This document shows, piece by piece, positions 1 to 8,900 of a DNA stretch of 64,000 bases. The stretch is from Desulfosporosinus metallidurans. Its GTDB lineage: Bacteria; Bacillota; Desulfitobacteriia; Desulfitobacteriales; Desulfitobacteriaceae. The translations under genes and the position numbers were made by a program. The stretch's first letter is position 1. Every line of letters starts with the position of its first letter. Location: positions 88,001 through 152,000 of the forward strand of contig NZ_MLBF01000006.1 in NCBI RefSeq assembly GCF_001936615.1, read 5' to 3'. The notes under the pieces were generated by a model that saw nothing but the letters and a program-made list of their open reading frames with translations, did not search any database and was not told the origin of the DNA.

Positions 1-1014
1 GAGGACAATAGCTGTTATAAAGCCGGGCACTAGGATTTTGACCCAACTCTTTAGATTTTTTTGCCTAATCAGCTCAAAGAAAACGACCGGGAGAAAGATA
101 ATCCCTTGCGGCTTCATGAGCACAGCTGAAGTGAACAAAACAGAAGCCAGACCTATCTTCCTTTCTGTGAGTAGAACGACCGCGGAAACAATCAAAAGGG
201 TGAAGAAAGAATCAACTTGACCCCAAATTGTTGAATTGATAAACACCGCAGGGTTGAAGGCATAAAATGCGGATAGCAGCAGGCTCATTTCCAAAGTAAG
301 ATATTTCTTAGCCTGTTTGTATAGTAAGAACGAGGTGACGATATCTGCGATAATGGACGGAAGTTTCAAAAATAACGTGAAATAGGGACTAACAGCGGAA
401 AGGCTACCTAGTTTTCCGATCATATACAAAACGTAAATATACAACGGTGGGTAGTCACTGGAGTGACGGCCTTGATAAAACTGTGTGAGATTATTCGCAG
501 CCGTGGTCGCCCAGTTTTTGAAGGTGCTTAAATCATACGGATGCCCATTGATTAGAGTCGCCAGAGTAATCCGCAATAAAAAGCCCACACCGAGAACGGT
601 CAAAATCACTAATGTTTCCTGACTGGGATGGATGTTCACCTTCTTATGGGTAATAAGGTAATAGGCCACAAGGAAAATGATCAAGAATATTCCAGCATAC
701 GCGGCGACTTGGGTAGTATAATTCCCCGTCTGATTATTCCCTAGATTATTCATCGCTTCATTCCGAAAATTGTTGTTGGGAGGAGCATTTAAACTTGGCG
801 TCCCATTTGGCACGGAGCCGTTTGGGGAATCCATTTTAGAACTATCATTTCGCAACGGATGATTACCGTTTGGGACTGATCCGTGGTCCACTATAGTATT
901 CTGATTCGATTGAGCTTTCCCACTGTAACTCCCTAAGGACGAGATGCACAACACCCCAGCTAATATGAGCATTGTTAGTAAGCTAATTTTAAACAAGTGC
1001 TTCTTCAAACCCAC
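1..1014 (-). CDS. GT-C type membrane glycosyltransferase (partial, runs off the window)
   Basis: The minus strand is open from a GTG at 1014 to the window edge, about 338 codons, so the C-terminus is missing. An AAAGGAG lies 10 nt before the GTG. Residues 6-28 form a signal-anchor helix, followed by a long Asn/Pro/Gly-rich extracytoplasmic stretch (about 35-100) and then several hydrophobic helices. The motifs HSSDYPPLYIYVLY and STIWGQVDSFFTL resemble polyprenol-phosphate-dependent mannosyltransferases of the COG5542/PMT superfamily, which transfer sugars outside the membrane. It is the last visible gene of the glycosylation locus, downstream of galU. The exact donor and acceptor cannot be read from sequence. 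Confidence 0.7.
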   Translation of the reverse strand, partial: MGLKKHLFKISLLTMLILAGVLCISSLGSYSGKAQSNQNTIVDHGSVPNGNHPLRNDSSKMDSPNGSVPNGTPSLNAPPNNNFRNEAMNNLGNNQTGNYTTQVAAYAGIFLIIFLVAYYLITHKKVNIHPSQETLVILTVLGVGFLLRITLATLINGHPYDLSTFKNWATTAANNLTQFYQGRHSSDYPPLYIYVLYMIGKLGSLSAVSPYFTLFLKLPSIIADIVTSFLLYKQAKKYLTLEMSLLLSAFYAFNPAVFINSTIWGQVDSFFTLLIVSAVVLLTERKIGLASVLFTSAVLMKPQGIIFLPVVFFELIRQKNLKSWVKILVPGFITAIVL

Positions 1015-1042
1015 TAGCAGGATGCTCCTTTCATATCACATT

Positions 1043-1945
1043 TCATACCGCAGTTCTTTTTATTCGATTCTTGCCGAGTTCCTTATTAAATACTTTCTGT
1101 AAATAATCCATCAATTGAGGGTAGAGTTCTTCACGCTGAAGTCCCATTTCCAGGATAGCTTTCATATAGCCAAACTTATCCCCAATATCGTAGCGTTCTC
1201 CCTTCAATTCCAAACCAAGCAGACCCTCTTGTTCACGTACTTGTCGCAAAGCATCTGTAAGTTGATACTCGTTTCCCGCCCCTCTTTCTTGAGTTTTCAA
1301 GATGGGGAAAATCGATGGTTTCAAAATATACCGACCCATGATTGCTATATTTGACGGTGCTTTAGCAGGCGTAGGCTTTTCGATTAAATCCCTTACTTGC
1401 AAAATCTTATTGTGCAGGGCTACAGCCGAGATGATCCCATATTTGCTGACTTCCTCAGGTTGCACTGTCTGGACTCCCACAACGGTTGACTCATAGGTTT
1501 CAAAGACATTCATGAGTTGTTTCAGAGCTGGTGGCTCGGACACCATAATATCGTCCCCAAGCAAGACCGCGAAAGGTACGTCTCCTATAAATTGTTCAGC
1601 ACATAGAATGGCATGTCCCAAACCCAAAGGCTCCCTTTGACGCATATAATGAATATTGGCCATATCGCTGATGTTTTGAATCTCGAGCAACAGATCAGTT
1701 TTTCCTTTTTCCCAAAGAGATTGTTCGAGCTCGACAGACTTGTCAAAATGATCTTCAATCGATTTTTTATTTCTACCCGTTACAATGAGTATACTTTCGA
1801 TACCCGACTGCACCGCTTCTTCCACAATATACTGAATGGCTGGCTTATCAACGATCGGCAACATTTCTTTCGGCTGTGCTTTTGTTGCAGGTAAAAATCT
1901 CGTGCCTAAACCAGCTGCCGGGATAACGGCTTTCCTGATTTTCAT
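1043..1945 (-). CDS. galU: UTP--glucose-1-phosphate uridylyltransferase
   Basis: This enzyme makes UDP-glucose from UTP and glucose-1-phosphate, the precursor for envelope glycans and glycolipids. The nucleotide-binding signature GLGTRFLPATKAQPKEMLP lies at the N-terminus, and GGAGNEYQLTDAL-type family blocks follow (here as RGAGNEYQLTDAL). The 300-residue length fits the GalU/GtaB family. An in-frame GTG at 1954 abuts the GGAG directly, leaving no spacing, whereas the ATG at 1945 sits 8 nt behind it, so the ATG is preferred. It lies in a minus-strand cluster of glycosyltransferases, which suggests its UDP-glucose feeds the neighbouring polyprenyl-phosphate glycosyltransferase. Confidence 0.95.
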   Translation of the reverse strand: MKIRKAVIPAAGLGTRFLPATKAQPKEMLPIVDKPAIQYIVEEAVQSGIESILIVTGRNKKSIEDHFDKSVELEQSLWEKGKTDLLLEIQNISDMANIHYMRQREPLGLGHAILCAEQFIGDVPFAVLLGDDIMVSEPPALKQLMNVFETYESTVVGVQTVQPEEVSKYGIISAVALHNKILQVRDLIEKPTPAKAPSNIAIMGRYILKPSIFPILKTQERGAGNEYQLTDALRQVREQEGLLGLELKGERYDIGDKFGYMKAILEMGLQREELYPQLMDYLQKVFNKELGKNRIKRTAV

Positions 1946-2058
1946 GATAATCACTCCAATTCATTAATATCGGGTAAGAGACTCCTGTTTACGTGCTGTT
2001 TCTGAAAAGTGCATTGCGCATCTTTCGGAACATAAGCTTTTCTCGTATTCTTTTTTAC

Positions 2059-2433
2059 TTAACCAAAAACTAATAAACGACTGCCGATAAAATTAATAAC
2101 AAGGCTCACACCTGTCGCAAGTAATTTACTGACGAGTATTGACCAAACAAAATGATTGTGAAAATAGATTAACAGGCCATAAGTTATAGTCAATGTGCCT
2201 AGGTTGAGAACCAGAAATCGGAGGAATGATCGGGAGGATTGAGCGCGTCCTCTAAAAGTCCATGTCCGATTCAGAAGGAAGCTGTTCAATACTCCACACG
2301 TGTAAGAAATACATTGCGCCACGAATAGGACAACACCCAGATTGGAGAACACTGTAAACACAGTAAAATCTACACCAGTATTTACTGCTCCAACCAAACA
2401 AAACTTTAAAAATTCAAGAGGGCGCTTCGCCAT
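2059..2433 (-). CDS. GtrA-like membrane protein
   Basis: This is a 124-residue protein with four predicted membrane helices, and the N-terminal FLKFCLVGAVNTGVDFTVF block is typical of the GtrA family (PF04138). GtrA-like proteins are thought to flip polyprenyl-phosphate-linked sugars across the membrane. The start codon directly follows the stop of the GT2 gene upstream (TAAATG), so the two are almost certainly translationally coupled. That is the usual GtrA/GtrB pairing: the GT2 enzyme charges the lipid inside and GtrA moves it out, where the GT-C enzymes encoded on either side could use it. Flippase activity is family inference. Confidence 0.88.
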   Translation of the reverse strand: MAKRPLEFLKFCLVGAVNTGVDFTVFTVFSNLGVVLFVAQCISYTCGVLNSFLLNRTWTFRGRAQSSRSFLRFLVLNLGTLTITYGLLIYFHNHFVWSILVSKLLATGVSLVINFIGSRLLVFG

Positions 2434-3438
2434 TTAGACAACCTTCTTTACAGTGCGTTCTCTTTTGACTATCCGTTCGTCCTTCACAATTCGCTCTTCG
2501 TTCTTCAACCCATAACACTCACTCACTATATACAGGGGGCGATTTCTTGTTTCGTCATAAATTCGACCAATATATTCTCCGATGACCCCCATCATTGTGA
2601 GGAGAACACCGCTTAACACGAATTGCATTGCCAAAACCAAATTCCACCCAGCGATAGCAGATTTACTGAATATTTTCAAAAGCAAGAGTACTACCAAGTA
2701 AGTTATACCTGAAGAAATGATGATTGCTCCAGCATAGGTTGCCAGTTTGATGGGTTTATAGGAAAAGGAGGTAATCCCATCCAAACTTAGTTTGATCATC
2801 TTTTTCAAAGGATACTTGCTTTCTCCAGCCAAGCGTTCATCCCGCTCATATTCAACCGCAGTCTGCTTAAACCCCACCCAGCTCACAAGGCCACGGACAT
2901 AACGGTTTTTCTCAGGCAAGCGTTTCAGTTCTTCGCACACTCTGCGATCCAATAAGCGAAAATCCCCTGTATCTGTTGGGATATTGAGATCTGTTGACGC
3001 ACTAAGAATGCGATAAAACAAGCGTGCGGTCAGTTTTTTAAACCAAGTTTCTCCCTTGCGCTTCGTTCGTTTGGCATAAACGACGTTATACCCTTCTTTC
3101 CACTTAGCAATCATTTTTAGAATTAATTCAGGAGGATCCTGTAGATCAGCGTCAATCACAACAACCGCAGCGCCAGACGCATAATCCATTCCCGCTGTAA
3201 TTGCAATCTGATGCCCAAAGTTACGGGAAAAGGAAATTAGTTTGACATCCTCATCTTGAGCTCGGATGCTTTTAATCATTTCCAGTGTATGGTCACTACT
3301 GCCGTCATTCACGAAAATTAGCTCATACGATTCTCGAGTTGTATCCATTACCTGCTTCAAGCGCTGGTAAGTTTGACAAAGGACAACTTCTTCATTGTAG
3401 ACGGGAATGACTATAGAATAGCGAATGTCCATGTTCAT
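2434..3438 (-). CDS. GT2 polyprenyl-phosphate glycosyltransferase (GtrB/YkcC-like)
   Basis: A 334-residue enzyme with an N-terminal GT-A domain (about 5-230) carrying YSIVIPVYNEE, VNDGSSDHT and the metal-binding DADLQDPPE motif. Two C-terminal membrane helices (about 232-300) end in GVIGEYIGRIYDE, the hallmark of dolichol/undecaprenyl-phosphate glucosyl- or mannosyltransferases. It would charge undecaprenyl phosphate with a sugar in the cytoplasm. A good AAAGGAGG lies 10 nt before the ATG. The last 20 residues are a degenerate three-fold repeat (ERIVK, DERIVK, RERTVK) that is highly charged and not part of the family core. It starts 21 nt after the PMT gene and abuts GtrA. Confidence 0.92.
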   Translation of the reverse strand: MNMDIRYSIVIPVYNEEVVLCQTYQRLKQVMDTTRESYELIFVNDGSSDHTLEMIKSIRAQDEDVKLISFSRNFGHQIAITAGMDYASGAAVVVIDADLQDPPELILKMIAKWKEGYNVVYAKRTKRKGETWFKKLTARLFYRILSASTDLNIPTDTGDFRLLDRRVCEELKRLPEKNRYVRGLVSWVGFKQTAVEYERDERLAGESKYPLKKMIKLSLDGITSFSYKPIKLATYAGAIIISSGITYLVVLLLLKIFSKSAIAGWNLVLAMQFVLSGVLLTMMGVIGEYIGRIYDETRNRPLYIVSECYGLKNEERIVKDERIVKRERTVKKVV

Positions 3439-3459
3439 ACGTCGTTTACCTCCTTTCCG

Positions 3460-5652
3460 TTAAGATTTGATTTCATATAACGCAGAAGATCCGTTTCTAT
3501 CCATTCCCATGCCTCCGCTAGAATCTGTACTTGATTGCCACTCGCTTGATGGAATGGCGGTTCCATTCTGACGAATCCAAGTCTGAACGTCCGAACTTTC
3601 TCCCCCAGGGCCGCCTGATGAAAGCAAGACGTATTTGATTTCTTTGTTGGCAATCATTTGTTTCAATTTATCCACGGTTAGGATCGGATCAGAGCCAGAA
3701 AACCCACCCATGGCCATAACTGCTTTTCCGGTTTTAATAATATATGCCTCTGCCGTGCCGGCATTGGTCGTGGCAAACAAGTATTTCTCGCCAGTATTGT
3801 TGGTTGTCAGATAGTCCACCAATTTTGTGTTAATAGATTCCTGCATCTGGCCTTGAGCTTGGCCTTGTCTCTGAACACGAGCCAGATCTTGTGTTTGGTA
3901 CGTGGTTTTAGTTTGGTCCTGGGTCTGGCTTTGAGCTTGTGCTTGGTTTGGGATCTGACCTTGTGGACCCTGACCTGGCATACCCTCTCCACTTTGTGGC
4001 CCCGCTGCAGGCATCATACTGTTTCCCCCGTAGATCATCGGAGTCGTTGCCCAAAAGAGCGGAGCGACTAGAAGCGTCATAATCCCACCTATAGCAGATA
4101 TCCTAGAAATAGAGGTTCTAAACGATAGTTTTTGCGGAACACTATCCCCTAGTGAATCCCCAGTTGGAGTTGGAGTTGCAGTTGCAGATCCGAGATTCGA
4201 GGTTCGCTGGAAGAAAGGTGAAACCAATAGGATTAGAGAGAATACGACCCCCAATACCCCCACAACGACCGGCAGACTAATACCAATCTGGGTCTTATAC
4301 GGCCAGAGAATAAAGACTTCGAAAGCTGTCGTTCCTAAGAATCCCACGGGTAGCAACCACCGTTTCCACCCTTCACTTTGTCGGTGATAGTAACAAAGTT
4401 CTACCCACCCAGCTCCTGTTAAGACCGCAATGGGAGGAGCTAACATAATCAAATAGTACTGATGGAAAAATCCTGCTACACTGAAGAAACCCATGATCGG
4501 CAACAACCAAGCCAGCCAGAACAAACTTTCCATCTGTTTATCAGTTAGCGGTTGTTTACGACGAATTCCTATGAGTAAGCCGATCGAAGATAATAAAGCA
4601 AAGGGCAGTAACCAGCTAATTTGTCCTGATAACTGAGACTGAAACAATCTTAGCGGACCGGCCGTTCCAGTGTTGAACATGCCATTGCTACCATTTCCAG
4701 GGCCTCCTCCACCCGGGCCACCATCTCTCATTTGACGATTTGAATCAGTTCCGTCGATGGCGGGCGGTTGCCCTGCAGAGTTCTGACCTGTTGCGTTCTG
4801 CACTGAACTAGAACCTTGCGAAGAACCATCAGCTCCCCCGCGGTTGCCTCCTCCCGGCCCTCCTTGTCCGGTCAGACGGGATATCCCGTTATAGCCAAAG
4901 GCTAATTCCAGGACTGAATTTGTTTGGCTGCTTCCAATATAAGGCCGATTTGCCGCAGGAATGCTATCCACGATGATTGGCCAGGATAACGAAACGATCA
5001 GTAGGGCTGCAGTAGACACGGCAAGCACGCCCAGCTTCTTTTTCCAATTCACTTTGAAAGCGAGTAAATAGAACAAGTAGAACGCAGGTAAAACCATATA
5101 CGCTTGAAGCATTTTGATATTGAAACCCACCCCGATCATGGCAAAAGCTGCGATGGACCAAACCATTTTTTTTGTTTTCATGGCCCTAAATAACATCCAC
5201 GTTGCCGCTAGAAGCGTGAAAACCAATAAACTATCCACATTATTCGTACGACTTACAGCGACTGCGATCGGTGTACAAGCAGCTACCAACGCTGCGAACC
5301 TGGCGGCAGTTTTACCGAAAGACGGTTTCACAAGTACGTAAATCAGCAGTACTGACCCTACTCCTGCCAAAGCCTGGGGCAAAATGACACTCCAGCCGTG
5401 TATGCCAAGTACTGAAGCAAACATCGTTTGAATCCAGAACGCCACAGGGGGCTTATCCACAGTCACGAACCCCCCTGGATCAAAGGACGCGAAAAAGAAG
5501 TTGTGAAAACTCTGTAGCATACTCGTAACCGCCGCCGTGTAATAGGCATTGGCATATTGATCTTGCCAAATGCCATAGATATTTAAGAAGGCGGCCAGTA
5601 AGACGATTCCAATCAGCAGCGAGTCAATTCGTTTAGCCTTTAAAAATTTCAT
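3460..5652 (-). CDS. PMT/ArnT-family membrane glycosyltransferase (YkcB-like)
   Basis: A 730-residue GT-C enzyme. The N-terminal half has many membrane helices and the extracytoplasmic loop motif FVTVDKPPVAFW, characteristic of PMT/ArnT glycosyltransferases that take sugars from polyprenyl phosphates. The C-terminal ~140 residues form a soluble domain (KYLFATTNAGTAEAYI onwards). Two low-complexity stretches are unusual: a Gly/Asn/Ser/Pro-rich one at about 258-330, and a Gln-rich one at about 545-610. Both probably lie outside the membrane. The gene heads a run with the GT2, GtrA and galU genes, resembling the Bacillus ykcB-ykcC arrangement. The sugar and acceptor are unknown. Confidence 0.88.
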   Translation of the reverse strand: MKFLKAKRIDSLLIGIVLLAAFLNIYGIWQDQYANAYYTAAVTSMLQSFHNFFFASFDPGGFVTVDKPPVAFWIQTMFASVLGIHGWSVILPQALAGVGSVLLIYVLVKPSFGKTAARFAALVAACTPIAVAVSRTNNVDSLLVFTLLAATWMLFRAMKTKKMVWSIAAFAMIGVGFNIKMLQAYMVLPAFYLFYLLAFKVNWKKKLGVLAVSTAALLIVSLSWPIIVDSIPAANRPYIGSSQTNSVLELAFGYNGISRLTGQGGPGGGNRGGADGSSQGSSSVQNATGQNSAGQPPAIDGTDSNRQMRDGGPGGGGPGNGSNGMFNTGTAGPLRLFQSQLSGQISWLLPFALLSSIGLLIGIRRKQPLTDKQMESLFWLAWLLPIMGFFSVAGFFHQYYLIMLAPPIAVLTGAGWVELCYYHRQSEGWKRWLLPVGFLGTTAFEVFILWPYKTQIGISLPVVVGVLGVVFSLILLVSPFFQRTSNLGSATATPTPTGDSLGDSVPQKLSFRTSISRISAIGGIMTLLVAPLFWATTPMIYGGNSMMPAAGPQSGEGMPGQGPQGQIPNQAQAQSQTQDQTKTTYQTQDLARVQRQGQAQGQMQESINTKLVDYLTTNNTGEKYLFATTNAGTAEAYIIKTGKAVMAMGGFSGSDPILTVDKLKQMIANKEIKYVLLSSGGPGGESSDVQTWIRQNGTAIPSSEWQSSTDSSGGMGMDRNGSSALYEIKS

Positions 5653-5810
5653 TGCCTTGATAACTCCTTTTTAAGTAATTGTCTGTAGCACACTTTTGCT
5701 CTTTAGTTCTTCTTTACTATAACCTTCGTTTCTGAATCGCTCCTAAATGCCACCTGAACGTTAATTGAGTGTTTCCTGAAAATTAGCTGAAAAGCTCGGA
5801 AAATAAAAAA

Positions 5811-5845
5811 CAGCTCTATCTGCAACAAATTGGCAGATAGAGCTG
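5811..5845 (-). terminator. Intrinsic terminator of the two-component operon
   Basis: A perfect 13-bp stem (CAGCTCTATCTGC with its complement) and 9-nt loop, followed on the minus strand by TTTTTTATTT. It lies 108 nt past the histidine kinase stop. A second imperfect hairpin (5901-5940, arms AGAAGAG and CTCTTCT) lies closer to the stop but has no T-tract. The rest of 5653-5953 holds no gene and should carry the promoter of the PMT gene. Confidence 0.85.
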
Positions 5846-5953
5846 AAATTCTTAGGAACAACACCTCTGACGTTCCAACCCCGACCTTGTAGGAAATAAC
5901 AGAAGAGCTCTGTTCACAATAATGCGAACAAAACTCTTCTTAATCCAAGACTA

Positions 5954-7435
5954 TTATGACGGTTCATCGACTGGCAACCATACATAAAAGGTGGTTCCTT
6001 CCTCTGGCATACTTTCTACCCTTATCGTACCGCCATGAAGCTCCACGATGGATTTTGTAATCGCCAAGCCAAGTCCAGCACCTCCGTATTTACGAGTCCT
6101 AGACGAATCACTCCGATAAAATCGATCGAACAGCATAGCTAAATGTTCTTCGGGTATACCAGAACCGTTATCCTTCACGGTTAGCTCAACACCCTCGCCA
6201 GCCGTTGCCAAAGAAAGCTGAATATCTCCCTTCTCGGGATCGGTATGTTGAACCGCATTATGAAAGAGATTCAGTATAACCTGTTTTATTTTATCGGCAT
6301 CAAACCAACTTCTTAAATTTGAGGTGAGTCTCAGACTGACTTTGCGAGTTCCAGCCAACAACCTTAATTGCGGGGCCATATCTTTAATGATCTCGTCCAA
6401 TGCTCCCTCGCTTAATTGGATTTTGGGTGAACGGTCCAGCTTAGCAAGTAAGAGTAAGTCTTCTACCAGCTTTTTCATGCGGTCGGATTCTGCGTACATA
6501 CTCGTCAGGGATCTGTTTAACATATCCGGTTGATTCATGGCACCCCGGAGGAGCACTTCTATAAATCCATGAATGACGGTCAATGGAGTACGTAACTCAT
6601 GTGAAGCATCCGCAACAAAGCGGCGCATTTGCTCCTTGGACTCTTTTTCCGCCTCAAACGACAATTCTAGTCTCTGGAGCATGCCATTAAACGAATTTGC
6701 CAGTCGATCAATTTCCACTTGCCCTTGCTCAACAGGTAAACGCTCGGCAAGATTTCCAACGTCAATTTGTCCCACCGTGTCGACCATGTTAGACAAGGGA
6801 ACCAAAGTTTTTCTCAGCACAGGAATAAAGGCTAACATTCCACCGATTAAGGCGAGCAAAGAAATTCCAAGGAACATAAGCAATTGCTGGAGCAACATAT
6901 CTTGCAATGGCTTAGTACTTAAGTCTACTTGGACCACTTCAGGAATATGGTCTCTCGTCCGAATGGTCTGAAGGACAATCAGTTGTTCCTCTCCTTCTGT
7001 TGAGTTAACTATTTTATAGGTCAAGTTATGCTCAGAGCCCAGAGCATTTTGGTAATCCTGTTCAGGTAACTTTTGTGGTGTTCCCACGTTCACCGAGGAA
7101 TTGGATAGGACCGTAAACGTCCCCTTCTCATCGATGAGGGCAATTGAGGCATCGGGCATAAAGAAAAAAGGAGCATGATGAGGTCCTTTTTCAAACAATG
7201 AACTTGATGAGCTATCGGTCACGGTCATCTGCTGCCAGGCGTCTGGAGGGACGGACTGAACCTGGCTCTGAATACTCTTCGCTTGATTTTGGTAGACAAA
7301 CCCTTGCATAAAAACATATTGTAGGAAACCGATAACAACCAGCAAGGCGGCCATGAGTAACAGTGAACGAGCTAAGAGCTGAAACCGAAGGGAGTTTGGT
7401 ACAAAAAAGCGTTGAAAGCGGGTTCTCAGTTTCAT
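5954..7435 (-). CDS. Sensor histidine kinase with HAMP domain
   Basis: A 493-residue membrane kinase. Helix 1 spans about residues 20-45, an extracytoplasmic sensor region 46-180 and helix 2 181-205. HAMP follows (206-258), then HisKA with the phosphoacceptor H279 in FVADASHELRTPL, then HATPase with the N-box NLFHNAVQHTD and the G-boxes DNGSGIPEEH and GGAGLGLAI. It autophosphorylates and passes phosphate to the adjacent response regulator, whose stop overlaps this start by 4 nt. The sensor region has no recognised domain. Position upstream of the glycosylation genes suggests it responds to envelope state, which is inference. Confidence 0.95.
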   Translation of the reverse strand: MKLRTRFQRFFVPNSLRFQLLARSLLLMAALLVVIGFLQYVFMQGFVYQNQAKSIQSQVQSVPPDAWQQMTVTDSSSSSLFEKGPHHAPFFFMPDASIALIDEKGTFTVLSNSSVNVGTPQKLPEQDYQNALGSEHNLTYKIVNSTEGEEQLIVLQTIRTRDHIPEVVQVDLSTKPLQDMLLQQLLMFLGISLLALIGGMLAFIPVLRKTLVPLSNMVDTVGQIDVGNLAERLPVEQGQVEIDRLANSFNGMLQRLELSFEAEKESKEQMRRFVADASHELRTPLTVIHGFIEVLLRGAMNQPDMLNRSLTSMYAESDRMKKLVEDLLLLAKLDRSPKIQLSEGALDEIIKDMAPQLRLLAGTRKVSLRLTSNLRSWFDADKIKQVILNLFHNAVQHTDPEKGDIQLSLATAGEGVELTVKDNGSGIPEEHLAMLFDRFYRSDSSRTRKYGGAGLGLAITKSIVELHGGTIRVESMPEEGTTFYVWLPVDEPS

Positions 7436-8115
7436 AACAAGTCAACTCTGTATCCAGCCCCGCGCAGAGTTCGAATCAAGCGATGTTCTTTGTCGTTCAA
7501 TTTTTCTCGGAGTGATCGTATATACACTTCGACGATATTTTCATCTCCGCCGAAATCATAGCCCCATACCTTATCCAAGATTTTTGCTTTACTTAAGACC
7601 AGACCTTGGTTGAGCACCATGAATTTGAGCAACTCATACTCCGTGGTCGAAAGTTCTAGAACGCGCTGCTGGTATTGGATCTCCTTGCGCCGATCATCAA
7701 TTCTAAATCCTCCGATTACCACTTCCCCTAAAAGATTGGGAAATTGATTGCGAACTCTAGCGTGGATGCGTGCCAACAATTCCTCGAAACTAAAGGGTTT
7801 CATCACATAGTCGTCCGCTCCTAAAGTCAACCCTTTGACTCTGTCCTCCACTTCATCCTTTGCCGTAAGCATAATAATCGCTACATTCTCCGTTTTTTTA
7901 AGCATACGGCACACTTCAAACCCATCCATACCAGGCATCATAACATCAAGAATTATAATATGAGGCTGGAATTGTTTTGCAAGGGTCACCCCAGTCATCC
8001 CATCTTGGGCAGTTTGCACTTCAAATCCTTCATTCTGAAGACCCATCTCTAAGAATTGTAAAATATTTGGTTCATCATCGACCAATAATATCTTGATTCC
8101 TTTTAAATTATTCAC
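7432..8115 (-). CDS. OmpR/PhoB-family response regulator
   Basis: A 227-residue regulator. The receiver domain (1-120) has acidic residues in LVDDEPN, the phosphorylation site D57 in IIILDVMMPGMDG, and Lys in the MKPFSFEELLARI motif. A winged-helix DNA-binding domain (about 128-225) contains LSTTEYELLKFM and the recognition region VEVYIRSLREKL ending RTLRGAGYRV. It overlaps the histidine kinase by 4 nt (ATGA), so the two are co-translated. It is the first gene of the minus-strand run that leads into the glycosyltransferase locus, and the target genes are probably among those downstream. Confidence 0.96.
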   Translation of the reverse strand: MNNLKGIKILLVDDEPNILQFLEMGLQNEGFEVQTAQDGMTGVTLAKQFQPHIIILDVMMPGMDGFEVCRMLKKTENVAIIMLTAKDEVEDRVKGLTLGADDYVMKPFSFEELLARIHARVRNQFPNLLGEVVIGGFRIDDRRKEIQYQQRVLELSTTEYELLKFMVLNQGLVLSKAKILDKVWGYDFGGDENIVEVYIRSLREKLNDKEHRLIRTLRGAGYRVDLL

Positions 8116-8345
8116 GATATACCCTCCAAATTAACTTAGAACGCAAATTAAGGTATAAATCTTTTGGATTCTTTCTTTATTATCCTATGGCGAGCTGAAT
8201 TGACTCTGAAAGAACGCTGAAAGTTAGCTGAATCGGTCTAATTATAAGATAAAGTCGATTTCTCCTACATTATGGAATAACGACTTTGCTAAGATTAACA
8301 TGTCTCCCAATCTAAAGTCAAACATAAACTCACAGAGGGTAAATA

Positions 8346-8372
8346 AAAATAGAGCCTTGATAGACTCTATTC
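8346..8372 (-). terminator. Intrinsic terminator behind a tRNA-Leu 3' fragment
   Basis: Arms AATAGAG and CTCTATT with a 10-nt loop, followed on the minus strand by TTTATTTAC. It sits 13 nt downstream (minus sense) of a copy of the tRNA-Leu 3' end, exactly where a tRNA terminator would be expected, although no complete tRNA gene lies upstream of it. Confidence 0.6.
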
Positions 8373-8384
8373 GTAAGTTCTTTG

Positions 8385-8397
8385 TGGTGGGCGAGGG
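8385..8397 (-). repeat. 13-nt copy of the tRNA-Leu 3' end (candidate att half)
   Basis: In the minus sense this reads CCCTCGCCCACCA, identical to the last 13 nt of the complete tRNA-Leu at 11684-11769, including CCA. No other part of a tRNA is present. A remnant tRNA end followed by a terminator is the typical scar left when an element integrates at a tRNA 3' end. Deletion of a second tRNA copy could give the same picture. Confidence 0.55.
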
Positions 8398-8754
8398 CAA
8401 CTACAGCTAAACCACAGGTAAAACTAATAAAAAAGAGACATTGTAATTGTAAACTAGAATTTCCATCAAGTTTCTTTCATATCTGGCACTTACGAGTTGC
8501 CTACGTAAGGTGTGACATTCGAGTGGTAACAAATTTGTATGGCTAGTTTCCTCATCAAACAAGAATGCATCCTTTAGTTTAGTAAAGTAAGAAAGCAGTC
8601 GATAACTGGGAGTAATCTCCCTAGATCGGCTGTTTTCCATATCTTGATGTAATTACAAAGTGCTCCCGCCCCGGCGTAGCGGTTACTTGGGCATCTCAAC
8701 ATATAGTACTAATTCCACAATTATCCTCTATTCCCTGCAATAAGAACGCAAAAA

Positions 8755-8772
8755 GAGCGTCCAAAAACGCTC
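8755..8772 (-). terminator. Short intrinsic terminator without a matching gene
   Basis: Arms GAGCGT and ACGCTC with loop CCAAAA, followed on the minus strand by TTTTTGCG. No minus-strand gene ends just upstream of it, so it may be the leftover end of a lost gene. The rest of 8398-8900 shows no convincing gene on either strand. Confidence 0.45.
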
Positions 8773-8900
8773 CGTTAAATTTTACCCCGCACCGTTTCCG
8801 TCGTCCAAATTTCCTGCTCCACGCAAGACTCAGCACTTGACTGCTGGCCAGGATTTATCAACGTTGGAGGTTACCTCACTTTGAAAATGAGGATCTATTA

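Noticed and set aside
8407..8640. Minus-strand open frame of 77 codons just inside the island
   Set aside because: It lies where an integrase might be, but has no good ribosome site, no recognisable motif and an irregular composition.
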